Made by a program: the position numbers and the translations under genes. DNA of 64,000 nucleotides from Verticillium longisporum. Its lineage: Eukaryota; Ascomycota; Sordariomycetes; Glomerellales; Plectosphaerellaceae. Position 1 is the first letter of the stretch, and each line of letters opens with the position of its first letter. The notes under the pieces were generated by a model. The model searched no databases. It saw nothing but the letters and a program-made list of their open reading frames with translations, and was not told the origin of the DNA. The DNA is taken from positions 1,922,001-1,986,000 of the forward strand of contig JAETXT010000003.1 in assembly GCA_019188255.1 (NCBI GenBank), read 5' to 3'. Of the stretch, positions 12,435-22,654 are shown piece by piece.

Positions 12435-14692
12435 TGTTTGGTTGACAGTGGAAGTAGATCTGTCTCGATGAATTCGGATGACCGGTGTAGCCAGTAGATG
12501 AGGTCTTGCTGTGCGTTGCGCAGGGGTGATGTCAAGATGCAGGCAGGGAACTGCAGTTGAGTGGTCCCAGCTCTTGGGATTCGTCCAAGTGATTACTATA
12601 TCAGACAGCCATAGCTGAAGAGGGCTTTTCAGTCGTAAGACGGTGTGGTGATACAGGGCGAATTCGACGTCTCGCTGGCGGCGATGAGCTCCAGTGGTGC
12701 TGAATACTAGTGTAATGAACCAAGCCAGCACCAGGTCGGTGCGACGAGTGTAACGAAATGCAGAATCAGTAGCCCAGCTCCCAGGAGCACCTGCCTCGGC
12801 GAAAGGTATTGAAACGAAGGACAATAGCTTTCAACGCCAACAAAGGATGTCAAACGTCTTCTTTGCTCCCAGTACGCGTCTCTGAAGAAGATCGACAAAG
12901 AGAGAGGGGTGGGGGAGAGGACGACCACGGGCACTACATGTGGCAGTGAGACATGAGGAAAGATGAACCGGGGGAGTGTTCCAACGGCCACGGGAGGCAA
13001 GTGGGGAAGCCTAGACTTGATCGGACGGAGAGGAAGTCGCGACTCATCATCTTGACTACCTCCCAGGCACCTTCCCAGGGTCTGTTGAATCACGCAAGCC
13101 ACAGCTCGGTGTTCCGTGAATCGACTGGTGCGAGACCGATAGGCGGAGCTCGACTACAGAGGATTTGGATGGAGGTGTGAAGTTGCATTGCGCTAAATGG
13201 ACTGGGGTGGAACGCTCAGCTCTCAAGCCTCGACGCTCAACGCCGAGCTTCCTTGGGGCATCGCAGTTGGTGGCGCTTCCTTGGGCTTGGCTGGCCCATC
13301 TCCATTATGCCGAGATCATGTGCCACATATCTGTTACGAAGAAGCCTGGCGTAAGATATGTACATGGGTAGGTGGTCTACATGTAATGTGAATTATGACT
13401 TGTGATGAACGTGCATGCATCTTGAGCCAAGAGCAGGCCAGCCGGCAGGCATACTCCCTACAGGGTCTGCTCGTGATCAATACGAGGTCAGATGGCACAA
13501 GAAAGAAGGAAAGCTCGCAAACTCAACCTGTAATTGGAGAACGCTCAGGGCAGCAGACGACACCATGCTGATGGGAATCGTACCGATTGACTTGGGCGTG
13601 GCCGGCGTGAAATTGAGAGATCGGCCTTGGCAGGCTATCGTCCGACTTGGTCCTGTTCAGCCATTCTTGCGGAACTAGGGCGCGGGTCGTCTTTTTTTTC
13701 TGCTTTTCCTCATCTTCCATGTGACGGCCCCATGTCGAGACCTCGCCGCCAGGCATTGACATGTGGGGATGGGCGCCCAAAAAGGCGCCTTCGCTGGCGG
13801 GAATTCCGATGGCAAAAACACGCGAAACACCCCGAACAGGCAAACGGCGTACATGTATACGTAGCATAGCGGCTTCGAGATCGAGGCCCTGTGAGGCTGC
13901 ACTAGGGTCTCGTTGGCTGGTCACGTGGTTGAATACAATATCGGATTAGCCGCTGCCGATCATCCCAATTGTTGGGTTATACCTGATCAGCAAGGTGGCA
14001 TGCTCTCAACTTGAGTATTGGGGCTTCCATCCGGTAAATTTGTTGGAAACGCCGTGCCCCCAAGCGCTCGCTGCTGGTCTGGCAGACGCAGCCCGCCTTG
14101 CCCGCCCACAGGAACGGCATGGGTGGCCCGGGTCTCGTCAAATCTTGCATCGGGAGTCTGTGCAATGCGGGCCATCCTTGTAGTGTGCGTTGCATGGGGC
14201 ACTGACTACTGGGTTTTGCGCGGCCTGGATTGAGAAGAACATCAAGGATGATAAATTGGACCGGAATTCTGTTGCCGCGTGTTTGTTCAGCTCTTGTTGA
14301 CGCACTGTGAGCCGCAGCCCCCGTGAACCTTGCTCAATAGACAGTTGAGAATGCTGTACGCCAAACGGATATTTGGTTGAATCACACGTGTTCTGGTCCT
14401 GAACGCCTTACCAGACATATGGCCTACTACATGTACTAGCAAGACTAGGTACTATGTACTCCACTAGGGGGATTCAGATGTTGAATCTTTGTCAGCTGCC
14501 AGAGGTGTGTGTGCAAATGCGCCCTGCCAGTGCGCCAGCCATCGCCATTCAGTGATGACCCAGTGGTCTCGCCCCTGCGCTCAGACCACCCCCACCTCTA
14601 CACCCCGCCATGCCCGCTTGAAGCCGACGTCGCTCAAGGCCGCCGCACCAACCACCTTCCCTCAACACCACAGACCACTACCCGTTGATACC
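12435..14692. other. spacer with one doubtful small gene
   Basis: About 2.2 kb. Apart from the small frame at 13523-13762, I see no gene, RNA or mobile element. Confidence 0.5.
13523..13762 (-). CDS. possible small hypothetical protein
   Basis: A 79-codon frame from the ATG at 13762 (MSMPGGEVSTWGRHMEDEEK) with coding-like composition: charged, with WLNRTKSDDSLPRPISQFHA in the middle. It ends at a TGA at 13523. A weak donor (GTTGAG at 13527) and an AG at about 13470 could instead extend it to a TAA at 13393-13395. I know no family. Codon use and amino-acid texture favour a real exon over chance, but there is no second line of support. Confidence 0.35.
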   Translation of the reverse strand: MSMPGGEVSTWGRHMEDEEKQKKKTTRALVPQEWLNRTKSDDSLPRPISQFHAGHAQVNRYDSHQHGVVCCPERSPITG

Positions 14693-15714
14693 ATGCCTGG
14701 CCTCACGATATCCACTGACTCCGTGTCCCCACGCACGACAGCCACACCATTCGAGGCACAACAAGCACATGCCCAGGCTCAGACTCAAGGCCGACCTCAG
14801 GCGCAGGCGCCACCGACAGTGCCGTCAACAGCAAACCCATTAGGCAGCGCGCCACAATCACAATCCCGTTCAACCTCGCCAGTGCGGCCCCCAATCAGTC
14901 CCATAACACCAACACTCCCCGCGACCGAGCTTCCGCCGCTCCCAAACCCGCAACAACTCCCGCCCCCTGCCTCCTCAGCCGCATCCTTTTCCGCAGGTCG
15001 CCAGACATTCACCCACAACCAACCCGTGCCCGACGCCGCAGCGACGGCCATCCCCCACCGCGCCCCGAACCGATCGCCTTTGCCGCGAACCCCGACGTCC
15101 TGGCCCCCAAGTCCCCCATATCCATCCTGCAGCTCCAGCGCCAGAGGGCGGCCAACGACATACGTGCCCTCGGCGCGGCAAAAGATGCCGCTGCCGCCGA
15201 TCCCGAAGCGTTCCTCGCCGACCTGACCGCCAACAAGATCCGCGGCCAGCAAGACCCCCTCTTCCCCACGGCGCAGGCGCACGACTCCTCATCCTCCGAG
15301 GACGAGAGCGACGATGACGACGACTCTGAAGCCGCGCCTCCAGGCGACGTGCCGCTGACAGGTGGATCCGCCGTCGACGGGGGCCCGCCACGGCAGCCGA
15401 AGCCCAAGTCGAAAGCCAAGAGCGCCGAACCGCCGAAGCCGTGGAAGAACCTGCCGCGTCCGCAAAATGTTGTTCGGTGTCCGCCCATCAACTGGGCGCA
15501 GTACGCTGTCGTCGGCGACTCGCTCGACAAGCTACATGCCGAGCAGCGGGCCCGCCCGAACCAGGGCCAGCCAGCCGTCGTGGGGTCCGATGGCGCCTTT
15601 GAATTCAAAGGCAGCACCGACGGGAATAGGGCGGACTTTGTGGGCGTTGCGGCACCGTATATGCCCGGCCGGGATAAACTGGACACAAAGAAGCCACGGG
15701 GTGGCCGGCGCTGA
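14693..15714 (+). CDS. conserved fungal hypothetical protein, one apparent frame break
   Basis: The ATG at 14693 begins MPGLTISTDSVSPRTTATPF. The N-terminal ~120 residues are Pro/Ser/Gln-rich. The remainder is in another frame: PEPIAFAANPDVLA, a short helical stretch (RQRAANDIRALGAAKDAAAA), an acidic block (SSSSEDESDDDDDSE) and a conserved-looking C-terminal core with NVVRCPPINWAQYAVVGDSL and GVAAPYMPGRDKLD. The frames join if the CCCCC at 15052-15056 is one C short. The span of 1022 bases then becomes 1023 and encodes 340 residues with no intron. Function is unknown. The acidic/basic layout suggests a nuclear protein, which is inference only. Confidence 0.75.
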
Positions 15715-16262
15715 GGAAGGGAGTGGAATCGCAGAAACAGGATATGACGTGGAAAGGCTGTGGAAGAGGCTTCCCTTGCGTGCAGGACACCATATCATGT
15801 TGACGATTTCATGTTTGATGGGTTCATGATTAGAGTAGCTGTGACACTATTGTCTTGATTGCATGGCGCTCCCAATGAGCGCGATTTCACCTGCTTTCAC
15901 CTCGCGCACTCAGCCGCCGTTTGCCCGCCACGTTATCATACAAATTATCCATGTTGTGGTGGAGAATCTAGCTAGTAATCGCAACCTTTCTCCCTGTCCT
16001 TCGTGGTATATTACCCCAAGCCTGGTCCAAACGCCTATCATACGAATGCTAGCCTTCGCCTCGGTGTTCCTCATAATGTGTGACGGTCTGCCATTCGCCC
16101 TTTGACCATGCAATGCACAAAGCCCCCAACCCAAGTACAAGTTTCCATCCTCCAGAAAGCTGCAGCGTGGCCCCCTAAGATTGAGATTTGCTTCGTGAAA
16201 CCGCTCAGAAGTCCCTAGACCATGTCAGTTCTGAGGCAGTAGTAGTGTGAGAACATGGGCAC
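15715..16262. other. convergent 3' spacer
   Basis: Lies between the 3' ends of the 14693-15714 gene and the tandem E2 gene. No feature was recognised. It presumably holds both 3' UTRs. Confidence 0.6.
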
Positions 16263-17990
16263 TCACTCGGTGCTCTGCTGCACGGATCTCCTCAGACGGC
16301 GGTTGTAATTCCTCCTTCCGTCTGCACCACTCCAGTACAGTTGATTGGCCTCAAGGTTTACCAAAGTTCGGGGATCGTAAGCGGGGTCCTCCTCCTCAAG
16401 GTAGTCAATGACAGCCTCGATATGTGTGAGTACATCTTCTTTCCTCATGGGGTTTGGCGAGTAGCATGCCGTGCCGTCGAGCGCAATGCGATGGTGGAAG
16501 ATCTTGGTGCTGAACTTGACGCGAGGCTGCTCGTCAGGAAACCTGGGGCTGAAGTGAATCTTGATCTTGAAAAGTCCTCCGTCGAGGTTGGTCATGGGTC
16601 TGCCGAAGTATGTGATAACCCACACGAAGGGGTTGTGGTCCTCCAGTTGTATGTCGTGGGGTATGTCCCTACGCTTGAAATTCTGGATGATCTGCTCGAA
16701 CTGGTGCTGCAGATTCACACTGACGGTAGTATCTCTCCTTTTGGCGTCATGGCCCTCCCTGGCCCAGTCGTCGAGCTCGGCATCGATGGCTCTCTTGATG
16801 TTGTGCAGACGACGCTCAAGCTCGGTATAGTTGAACTTGCCCTCCATGGAATTACTGGAACCTTCGAAAGGCATGCGGACGAAGGGCTGATGATCTTTGA
16901 CCTCTGCTTTGGCCTTTCGGATGGCTTCCAGATAGGAATCGTAGTACCAGAGAAATCTGCGCTTGCAAAGGTCTTTGAACGGTTCAAAGGGCACTGACGA
17001 CTCGTCAAGGTCATCCAGGTCTTGCTCAAGGCTATCATGATCGGCCGCGGACTGAGATGCGAGCGCCATGCCGTCTGGGGCGAGGCCGAGATATTGTTCC
17101 ATACGCTGTATTACTGAGATTCGAAGTGACTCGTGGCGTATCTGCATCCCGTCAGTCTTCCTGTCTCCATGACCAAGCTCACCGGCATTGCTGACCTTTT
17201 GCACGTATGCCTCTTGATTCTTCTTGTCAGATGGATCGTTCGCTTCCTCGAATCCAGGCTCGTTCTCGTAAGGATTTCCTGACATCAGGCTCTGGATCGA
17301 TAGTAGGATTGATTCAAGTCCTTGAGCTGCAGACCACTCCTCGCCCCGTTCTCCACGCCATGTGCTACATCGTCATTAGTTGGTGAAGACAGTGACAGGC
17401 AAAGGATGGTTACCCCAAGATAGACCTTGAAAAAATTAGCGAAACAAGTATTTGGTAGATTTAGACCACAACTTACAGGCAGACTTTGCCAGTTGAGTAA
17501 ATATTTGGGTTAAAGCGACATCGACCTGAGTTGGTTGTGACAGCCGTGACCTGGGGCGACTTGCGCGGATAGTCTAGGCAAGGTATCAGCACTTTACTCG
17601 TGCCTCGGCTTTGAGAATGAGAGCTACCCTTGTTGAACTTGAAAGCAAACTTGACAAATGGTTAGTGACGGGGTAAGGCTTGCTTCTTCTTCAACTCTTG
17701 AAGAACCCACCTCGAAGAAGCCGAACTCGTACGGAGTATCGGCTGGACCGATAATCATGGCGCGCACGTTACGAACATCGACATCTCTACATGCCACAGC
17801 AAGTGCTTCATGATATTGTACGTCAGTCAAATCGTTGGGGATGTTGGGAAGAGGCGTCGCTTCGTACATAGGTCGGAGGATCGCTGGAGATCGCTGAGCT
17901 CCTACAGACAGCATGGTCAGCGCCACATGCCCGATGCTAGAATTGACTGATGCGAACCTTTGTAATCCGGATAATCGACTGATCAGCCAT
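16263..17990 (-). CDS. tandem-domain ubiquitin-conjugating enzyme (UBE2Z-like E2 plus second E2 domain)
   Basis: Eight exons, read from the minus strand: 17958-17990, 17868-17901, 17711-17805, 17628-17649, 17477-17573, 17414-17425, 17196-17364 and 16263-17141. All introns are GT...AG and the total is in frame (446 residues). The protein starts MADQSIIRITKELSDLQRSS, a typical E2 first helix. The first domain has TPYEFGFFEFAFKF and NPNIYSTGKVC, with Cys93 as the catalytic cysteine, then GTWRGERGEEWS as in UBE2Z/Use1. After a helical linker a second UBC fold follows (about residues 260-430) with HHRIALDGTAC: the cysteine (about residue 380) has exactly canonical spacing, but HPN is replaced by HHR. 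E2 enzymes carry activated ubiquitin as a thioester. The first domain should be active; the second may be weak or regulatory. Divergent from RFC2. Confidence 0.88.
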
Positions 17991-19113
17991 GACAAGCGAC
18001 TTTCAGGGTTTGACGCCCAGTTGTGTCTTCGTCACGCACAGTTGGTTCTGTCCACAGAGGGGGTAGGACCAGGTACTGTATCATGCGTCGCAGTTTGACC
18101 CAAGCGTTCGAGATATATCTGTCGCGGAAAGGACGGTCGGTGCCTGGATGGGTATGCAGGCAGCAGCACGGAATGGAAGGTCGTGGCAGGCAAGATGCAA
18201 CGGGTTGAGTCCAGCGGTAACGGGTTGTAGAGGGAAAACCGTCGAGGCAGGAGCTGTTTGGCGGGGTAGCCGCGGGGCTGACAAGATAGCTTCTTGTTCA
18301 CACAGGCCTCCAGGTTGCATCGATCAACAGAGTTTTCTCATGAGCCTCGCAAATTAGATCTCATGTAAGTGTAGACTGGAGGAGAAGCTGCTCTCGACAG
18401 CCTTCTAGAGACCGAGCCGTGTGTATGCGGAATACGATGAGGCAGACGATAGGATGGTTAAGGTCACATGTTCTACGAGTACCCCACATCCAATTGGTAG
18501 AGACGAGACGCAAACGCACGATGCACGGTTGACACGGGCCGTTTGTTACCACTGTGCTCAACAGATGACAGCATTCTATTTCTGGGTCATCAAGGTCTTC
18601 CTGGTGGAGGAGGCCTTACCATGCAAAGCATAGGTAGGCTGTTTCTTCTTGTCGCCGATCACAGCCCAGCCTTCAGGGTAGGTACCTCCAGGTAGATACA
18701 GCAGGAAGCTTCGGCTCATGAAGTCATTTACTCCAAGGGAAGGACGATACTTTAAGCACCTTGAGGTACTTACCTGTCAGGGTTTACCACACAAACAGCG
18801 ACTGATTGAGCTGAGTCTTAGTACTGGCCCACCGTACCTAGTAGGTATCTCAACTACGGCGGTACAGTATGGACCCACCTCCGCTTGACGCAGGCATCCA
18901 CGTCGCTGCCTTGCACCCCAACCCCTGCCACAATCGGTGCATCTCGCGGGGCCAATTGACGCGTAAATGGATTTCTGGCACGCGTCAACTGGGTCAATTC
19001 CGACCTACTAGATTTCTATACCATTGCCAGTCTCGCAGATTCTCTTCAGAGACGATACTGAGGATACCACCAAGGACCCCTTCCTGCCTCCCCTTTCCAC
19101 CAATACAATCACG
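17991..19113. promoter_or_regulatory. divergent intergenic region between the tandem E2 and RFC2 genes
   Basis: About 1.1 kb shared by two genes transcribed away from each other. It contains several TAGGTACC-like motifs at about 18680-18850 and CT-rich tracts. No specific operator was identified. Confidence 0.5.
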
Positions 19114-20465
19114 ATGGCTAGCTTCTTCGATCTTAAAGCAAGAAAGCAAGCAGCGGCCAATGGCGCTTCATCCCAAAAGCAGGACAAGTCTTCGCAGCCA
19201 CCACGAGCGCAACCGTGGGTCGAGAAATAGTACGCGTTGTCCTGAGTTTACGTTTGAAACCCGATACTAATTATTTCCAGCCGTCCGAAGACCCTCAGCG
19301 ACGTCACGGCCCAGGACCATACTGTGACTATCCTGCAGCGCACTCTGCAAGCCTCCAATGTACGTGACTGAAAGATTCGGAACGCGACGCAATGAGATGC
19401 TGACGGCAGAAAGCTTCCACATATGCTGTTCTACGGCCCGCCAGGTACATGAATATGGAACTCCTTCATGCTCGACAGGGGTTGTTAACTGTCATCAGGT
19501 ACCGGCAAAACCTCGACCATCCTCGCTCTTGCAAAGGAGCTCTACGGCCCCGAACTCATCAAGACTCGCGTCCTCGAGCTGAACGCTTCTGACGAACGAG
19601 GTATCTCCATCGTACGCGAGAAGGTCAAAAACTTTGCACGCATGCAATTGACGAATCCGACTGCCGAGTACAAGAAGCGATATCCTTGCCCTCCCTTCAA
19701 GATCATCATCCTCGACGAGGCCGATTCAATGACGGAAGACGCGTAAAGTGCTCTGCGACGTACAATGGAAACAAACAGCGAGATCACACGGTTCTGCCTG
19801 ATCTGCAACTACGTCACACGCATTATTGACCCCCTTGCCAGCCGATGTAGCAAGTTTCGTTTCAAGAGCCTGGACCAGGGGAACGCTAAGCGAAGGCTGG
19901 AAGAGATTGCGAAGAATGAGGGTGTCGAGCTCGAAGAAGGTGCTGTTGATGCCCTGATCAAATGCAGCGAGGGTGACTTGCGAAAGGCCATCACGTTTCT
20001 GCAAAGTGCCGCGCGACTTGTCGGGGCGACGGAGAATGCCGACGGGGACCAGTCGATGGACGTTGACAAGAAGCCGATTACGGTCAAGATCATTGAAGAT
20101 ATTGCTGGTGTCATCCCCGAGTCAACGATCAACAAATTGACAACTGCAATCCGTCCTCAAAAGTCCGGGGACACGTATCAGAATGTCGCCGGTGTAGTTG
20201 AGGAGATGGTGGCCGATGGCTGGAGTGCAGGCCAGGTTGTCTCTCAAGTAGGCCTTCACACCTCCACTTCTAGACCTGCAAAACTGACTCTCAATAGCTC
20301 TACCAGCATATCGTTTACGACGAGGCCATTCCTGACGTTCAGAAAAACAAGATAGTTCTCATCTTTTCCGAGGTAGACAAGCGGCTTGTTGACGGTGCAG
20401 ACGAGCATCTTTCAATCCTTGACCTTTCGCTCAGGATATCGGGAATCATGGCCGGCCGGAGTTAA
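19114..20465 (+). CDS. RFC2: replication factor C subunit 2, interrupted by an in-frame TAA
   Basis: Clamp-loader subunit that loads PCNA on primer-template junctions in the nucleus. Five exons: 19114-19229, 19281-19359, 19414-19444 (31 nt), 19499-20247 and 20298-20465, giving 381 codons in frame. It begins [25 protein letters not shown] precedes the Walker A GPPGTGKT, which is split by intron 3. It continues with [28 protein letters not shown] (Walker B), [20 protein letters not shown] (the SRC arginine-finger region) and the C-terminal collar, ending ISGIMAGRS. Codon 158 (19744-19746) is TAA in [16 protein letters not shown]. In Rfc2 proteins this residue is glutamine, so CAA has become TAA. 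As written only the first 157 residues would be made, which should be lethal for this essential gene. It is probably a sequence error or a non-representative base. The 3' end converges on the coiled-coil gene. Confidence 0.93.
19744..19746 (+). other. in-frame TAA in RFC2 codon 158
   Basis: Reads GAC GCG TAA AGT GCT. The flanking residues are strongly conserved and continue on both sides in one frame. The GTAAAG overlapping it resembles a donor, but splicing there would delete conserved sequence, so an intron is unlikely. Confidence 0.85.
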
Positions 20466-20611
20466 TTGAGATGGTGTTGCATGGACATGCGAGAACAAAA
20501 CTGGAAGGAGTTGGGGAAACTGGGGATAGTTCACAATTATGAAGGTTGATTTGAAAGCGCTCCATTATCGTCGTGGCGATTTTGTGCTTTCCTTGCTCTA
20601 TATCAGTCATG

Positions 20612-22171
20612 TCAACCCATGAGGCCCAGCTTACCATCCAAGACAGCCCAAGGGTTGGCTCGATTACCCCATTTGAATGTGGCAGCATCCGGGTGCTGTC
20701 TTGCTCCAGCCTTGCGTGATGGTTCTTCTGTCAACCAAATATCGTCTTCTGTGGTGTCGCCTGTAATCACCCTGTCATGTTCATTGCGTTTTCGTCCAAA
20801 GAGCTGTTCAACGTCGTGAAGCGCCTTCATAGACCCCTCGAGTGCTAGGTGCCCTTCTTCGACCTTCTCCGCTACAGTCTCCATCGTGGAGATCTTTGCC
20901 GAGTCCGCGGCATACACCCACGGCCTGACTTGACTGACTGTGTCTGGTGTGTCTGACGCAGCTGCTGACATGTGCTCATCAAAGCCCAATTTACCTCTCT
21001 TGGCGGCTGGCATGGAGTGGCTTGGAAGAAGTTGGCTTTCCTCAGCCAGGTGAACCAGAATTTGTCTCGTATCTTTGACTTGCTGAGCCAAGATGTTGTT
21101 GATATGAGACTTTTGTTGGATCATGCCCTTTTGCTGCCGTGATAGATCGAGAAGGTCCTCTAGGTAGGGAAGCATAATGTGTCCAGCAGATGAAGGTAAG
21201 TCTTCCGCCTCTTCCACCCTTGGCGTCTCCGATGTTTGGCTGAGCTTGATGATTGGGCGTGTGCGTTGAGAGGCGAGTGTCAGGAGGGACTTGCGCGTCG
21301 CAACGTAGCTTGCATATTTCTCCTTCACCTGAGCAAGTTGCTGCGACAAGTCGACGTCTGCAGAACCAGCTTCGACGCCGTTGTTGGGAGGTTCTCCTAA
21401 AGTGTCTTGGTCTGCATCGTCACCAGTTGCCTTGCTAAGCTCGGTCTCGATCCAGTTGATGAGCTCATTCCGTGTAACGTTCAGAGCGTGCAGCCTCGCC
21501 ATCTCACCGATAGCGTCTTTGCCGGGTTCGACGCGGTCCCGCACCACATTGAGGAGCTTTTCTTCTTGTCGCAGGAGAATCTTAGTGCGCAAAACCACTT
21601 TTTCCATCTCGTTGACGACAGCGGCGAGGTCAGCTTTGGCGGCTGTGGTGTCTGTACCGAAACTGTTAACCACTTCGCGGGGCACTTGTGGCAGTTCAAT
21701 CGAGTCATTGTAAATCTCTTCGAGGTTCAGGAAATCGGGTGATGCTACTGGCTGCTGTGTGAGTGTGTCTAGATGCTTCTGTATCGCTGCGAGCCTTTCA
21801 TGTTTCTGTTGTAGCTTGATGAGCGCGAGGTGTTCCCGCAAGTGGTCCGCCGAGCTCTGCTGGTGTTTGACTGGAGCCGTGTCGGACAGCGAGGTTTCAC
21901 TAAGCTGCGCATGTTCCTGGCGTGCTTTGATATTGGCTCGAACTGCCCTTAAGTAATCCCGCTGCAGTCCATGAGTTTCTCGATGATGCTGAACCTGGTC
22001 GCTGGCTTGAAGCAGTGACAGCGGGCGCTGTAGTGTGTCGGTCTGGCGATGCCGTTGTAGATGGAGAGCCAGAACGCGCCTGATGTAAGAGACTTGCTCC
22101 CTCGGCTTGATGTAAGGCTCGAGGGTCGACTTTATTTGCTGAATAGCCTCTGGCTCGGTGTTCTGTACCAT
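20612..22171 (-). CDS. coiled-coil fungal protein of unknown function
   Basis: Starts at the ATG at 22171 (MVQNTEPEAIQQIKSTLEPY); the frame extends a little upstream without an ATG. It encodes about 519 residues without an obvious internal intron. It is rich in Gln, Glu, Leu and Lys with heptad-like stretches (for example LREHLALIKLQQKHERLAAI and AAVVNEMEKVVLRTKILLRQ), suggesting long coiled coils. The C-terminus has TFKWGNRANPWAVLDG. A GTAAGC after VLDG at about 20625 could be a donor for a further small exon, but the next AG would give an intron of only 37 bp. I do not recognise the family; a cytoskeletal or kinetochore-type structural role is a guess. Confidence 0.75.
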   Translation of the reverse strand: MVQNTEPEAIQQIKSTLEPYIKPREQVSYIRRVLALHLQRHRQTDTLQRPLSLLQASDQVQHHRETHGLQRDYLRAVRANIKARQEHAQLSETSLSDTAPVKHQQSSADHLREHLALIKLQQKHERLAAIQKHLDTLTQQPVASPDFLNLEEIYNDSIELPQVPREVVNSFGTDTTAAKADLAAVVNEMEKVVLRTKILLRQEEKLLNVVRDRVEPGKDAIGEMARLHALNVTRNELINWIETELSKATGDDADQDTLGEPPNNGVEAGSADVDLSQQLAQVKEKYASYVATRKSLLTLASQRTRPIIKLSQTSETPRVEEAEDLPSSAGHIMLPYLEDLLDLSRQQKGMIQQKSHINNILAQQVKDTRQILVHLAEESQLLPSHSMPAAKRGKLGFDEHMSAAASDTPDTVSQVRPWVYAADSAKISTMETVAEKVEEGHLALEGSMKALHDVEQLFGRKRNEHDRVITGDTTEDDIWLTEEPSRKAGARQHPDAATFKWGNRANPWAVLDGKLGLMG

Positions 22172-22654
22172 TCTAATTGACCGTCTCACTGCCAAACTCA
22201 GTCGATGGTGATGCGGTAAACAAGGTCCGAGTATTCATCCGATCGTCGACGTGATGAACCAAATGACGAACCTGTAGAGGAAAAGCCGGCAACACCCGTG
22301 ATACCGTACAGAATATGTCAATAGATCCCAGCATTTAGGTATCCATCGGATTGGCCGCCAGATTGTCAAGGACGTACCATCACATTCACTCTTGTCAACC
22401 CTCAGTGAGTGATTGTGGCTTGACTTGTTACCGGAGCACGTGACCTCGCGCGCTGCATACCCCACCAGCCACACCCATCCACTTTGGACCCATCATCCAT
22501 CTTTTCAGGCTTCTCGACTCGTTACCTGCATTCAACAAGACGTACTACAACGCGCCATTGCTTTTGCCCCAAGCACAACACACTCCGGCGCAAGACGACA
22601 AGGGCCCTTTCGACTTCGGCCCTTGGCTCACGACATCCCACGAATCTAGCCAAG
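22172..22654. promoter_or_regulatory. bidirectional promoter between the coiled-coil gene and BRR2
   Basis: A 483-bp spacer between two divergent starts. It holds a CACGTG E-box at 22437-22442, roughly central, followed by CT-rich sequence leading to the BRR2 ATG. No TATA box stands out. Confidence 0.5.

Noticed and set aside
15001..15045. 45-bp GTCGCC...CGCAG as an intron explaining the frame change in the 14693 gene
   Set aside because: 45 is a multiple of three, so removal does not change frame; a missing C at 15052-15056 does.
19743..19750. GTAAAG as an alternative donor that would avoid the RFC2 stop
   Set aside because: Splicing there would delete the conserved ALRRTME block, which continues in frame.
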